Both the position numbers and the translations under genes were made by a program. From assembly GCF_003075435.1 (NCBI RefSeq), contig NZ_QCZJ01000005.1, forward strand, positions 124,001 to 188,000: a DNA stretch of 64,000 bases, in the 5' to 3' direction. The stretch is from Terrimonas sp. (GTDB taxonomy: Bacteria > Bacteroidota > Bacteroidia > Chitinophagales > Chitinophagaceae). A model generated the notes under the pieces. It saw only the letters and a program-made list of their open reading frames with translations, made no database searches and was not told where the DNA came from. Within the stretch, counting starts at the first letter, position 1; the number at the start of each line of letters is the position of its first letter. Below are positions 62,872 through 64,000 of the stretch, one piece after another.

Positions 62872-63243
62872 CTGAATCTTATTTTCCTGTTCTCAATTGT
62901 GCTGATGCCATTTTCAACAGCGGTGTATAGCGAATATTCAACCGAAGAGCATATTCATCTTATTGCGCCATACGCGGTATATATAATGAATATCTGCTTT
63001 ACGGGCGTCATGAGTTATGTTTTGCTGAATTATATCTGCAATGAGAAAAATGGAATTCTGAGTTTGTTCCTGATAAAAGCGCCAGGTTGCGGCAAAGCAG
63101 AGAATCATGGCAATACCGGTAGTATTCCTGATTTCATTACTGCTCACCTGGGTATGGCCTGATTGGGAAGAATGTTCCTTTTTGTAATACCTGTTGTAAT
63201 ACGAATGTTAGCTCCTGCCAGAAAGAAGAAAAAGATTAATTAA
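62872..63243 (+). pseudogene. Decayed TMEM175/DUF1211-like membrane protein
   Basis: Three stretches in different frames together read like the C-terminal part of a TMEM175-type channel: LNLIFLFSIVLMPFSTAVYSEY (62872 onward), then RQVAAKQRIMAIPVVFLISLLLTWVWPDW in a shifted frame near 63085-63170, then GRMFLFVIPVVIRM ending in KKKKIN before the stop at 63241-63243. In-frame stops precede the first stretch and no N-terminal helices are found. It is noncoding debris beside repeat copy 3. The family call rests on the PFST-containing helix and the hydrophobic pattern and is tentative. Confidence 0.5.
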
Positions 63244-63255
63244 CTGGCGCAGGTT

Positions 63256-64000
63256 CTAGAAAAAAGGCTGATACTGCGAGTCGATCTGGAAATACCGCAA
63301 ACCCGTATCTTTTAGTCTTTGTATATCTTTTTGTATTTCATCTTTACCCGCATCACTTCTTTTATAGCGCCATTCATTCACTACGCCCACTGCCATTATA
63401 TTATTTTGCTTTGCCCATATAACGTCTTCTTTTGTAAGATTAGCGTCAAAAAGATAGTAATGTGCCGGGCTATAGCCGGGCTTTTGCATATTTTCCTCTA
63501 ACTGTTTGCGCGTACAGCTCAACTTTATTTTGCCTGTAAAAAATGGTGTAGATGCTTCAGTACCTATCATTAAAGCATTTTTATCGAGATTGTATTTTTT
63601 TAAAAGAGCAATTACTTTAGAGAACAAAGCGGTATCATTCCCGGCTATTTTATTATCAATCATCACTCCTAATTTGCCGCTGCAAAACTGTAAGGCTTCT
63701 TCAAAACTTAAAACCTTACTGTTATTCTTATCACTGCTCAACCTGCTGATTTCCCTCCATGTCATTGCAGTAACCAAACTGTCATTCTCATAATATCTTT
63801 TAAAGCTGGCGTCATGTTGAATGATCAGTACACTGTCTTTGGTTAGCCGTAAGTCAATTTCCACCATTGAATAACCTTTTTTTGCGGCTGCCTGCATAGC
63901 AGGTAAGCTGTTTTCGGCATTCGTACTGTCCACTATGCCCCCGCGATGTGCGATCAACCGATAGTTTTGATTCGGATTTGGTTTGCCCGTTTGTGCTTGC
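63256..64000 (-). CDS. Glycerophosphodiester phosphodiesterase, 5' end outside window
   Basis: The frame is open to the right edge (QAQTGKPNPNQNYRLIAHRGG), so the start and probably a signal peptide lie beyond position 64000. GDPD core: AHRGG with the catalytic His, AENSLPA, EIDLRLTKDSVLIIQHD (metal Glu/Asp and second His), and VMIDNKIA. The C-terminus shows AVGVVNEWRYKR and RYFQIDSQYQPFF. It hydrolyses glycerophosphodiesters to glycerol 3-phosphate and an alcohol, probably in the periplasm. It converges with the decayed TMEM175-like gene, 12 nt apart. Confidence 0.92.
   Translation of the reverse strand, partial: QAQTGKPNPNQNYRLIAHRGGIVDSTNAENSLPAMQAAAKKGYSMVEIDLRLTKDSVLIIQHDASFKRYYENDSLVTAMTWREISRLSSDKNNSKVLSFEEALQFCSGKLGVMIDNKIAGNDTALFSKVIALLKKYNLDKNALMIGTEASTPFFTGKIKLSCTRKQLEENMQKPGYSPAHYYLFDANLTKEDVIWAKQNNIMAVGVVNEWRYKRSDAGKDEIQKDIQRLKDTGLRYFQIDSQYQPFF

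Overview
The window is chromosomal DNA of a glycan-degrading member of the Bacteroidota, most like a Chitinophagaceae-type soil or gut relative. This rests on four SusC/SusD outer-membrane pairs (the first SusC is cut by the left edge), promoters of the Bacteroidota type (TTTG, 19-21 nt, TAnnTTTG), sulfatases carrying the formylglycine motif, and cysteine lipoboxes. No phage, plasmid, CRISPR or intact transposase genes were seen.

Layout. (1) 1-14320: a (galacto)mannan-type utilisation locus: SusC, SusD, a clan GH-A lipoprotein, GH2 beta-mannosidase, a ROK kinase, a GmhA-type isomerase, a second clan GH-A enzyme, an FHS-type sugar permease and a GH36 alpha-galactosidase. (2) 14321-16150: terminator, copy 1 of a dispersed repeat, then a SAM-I riboswitch with its own terminator in front of a Cys/Met-metabolism PLP enzyme. 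(3) 16151-31878: a 1.1-kb regulatory region holding a second S-box-like aptamer, followed by a nine-gene outer-membrane operon: TonB receptor, BNR propeller protein with a CQCC motif, TonB receptor with an HMA-like metal domain, SusC, SusD, His-tailed lipoprotein, TlpA-like thioredoxin, DUF6029 barrel, Omp28. (4) 31879-33074: a 93-codon orphan gene, tRNA-Cys and a DUF4395 membrane protein. (5) 33075-43191: SusC, SusD and three sulfatases with no glycosidase. (6) 43200-46791: nitroreductase/HxlR pair, a broken M20 amidohydrolase next to repeat copy 2, and an arsRMC cluster without a pump. (7) 46797-62522: a sialic-acid locus with a divergent FadR-type regulator: SusC, SusD, lyase, mutarotase, permease, sialidase, epimerase, esterase and GH110 alpha-1,3-galactosidase. 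(8) 62523-64000: repeat copy 3, a decayed TMEM175-like gene and a partial GDPD gene.

The strongest unexplained signal is regulatory. The palindrome AGTCTAY-N7-GTAGACT is present exactly or with one mismatch at three places (16698, 31913, 33245), and a weaker copy lies at 16227. All sit in intergenic DNA at or near promoter-like sequences. They precede the S-box-controlled TonB cluster, the 93-codon orphan gene and the SusCD-sulfatase operon. Together with two SAM-sensing leaders, this suggests a sulfur-responsive regulon in which sulfatases scavenge sulfur and the TonB/HMA/thioredoxin cluster imports a sulfur- or metal-containing nutrient. The motif and leader folds are read directly from the sequence; the substrate and the regulator are inference.
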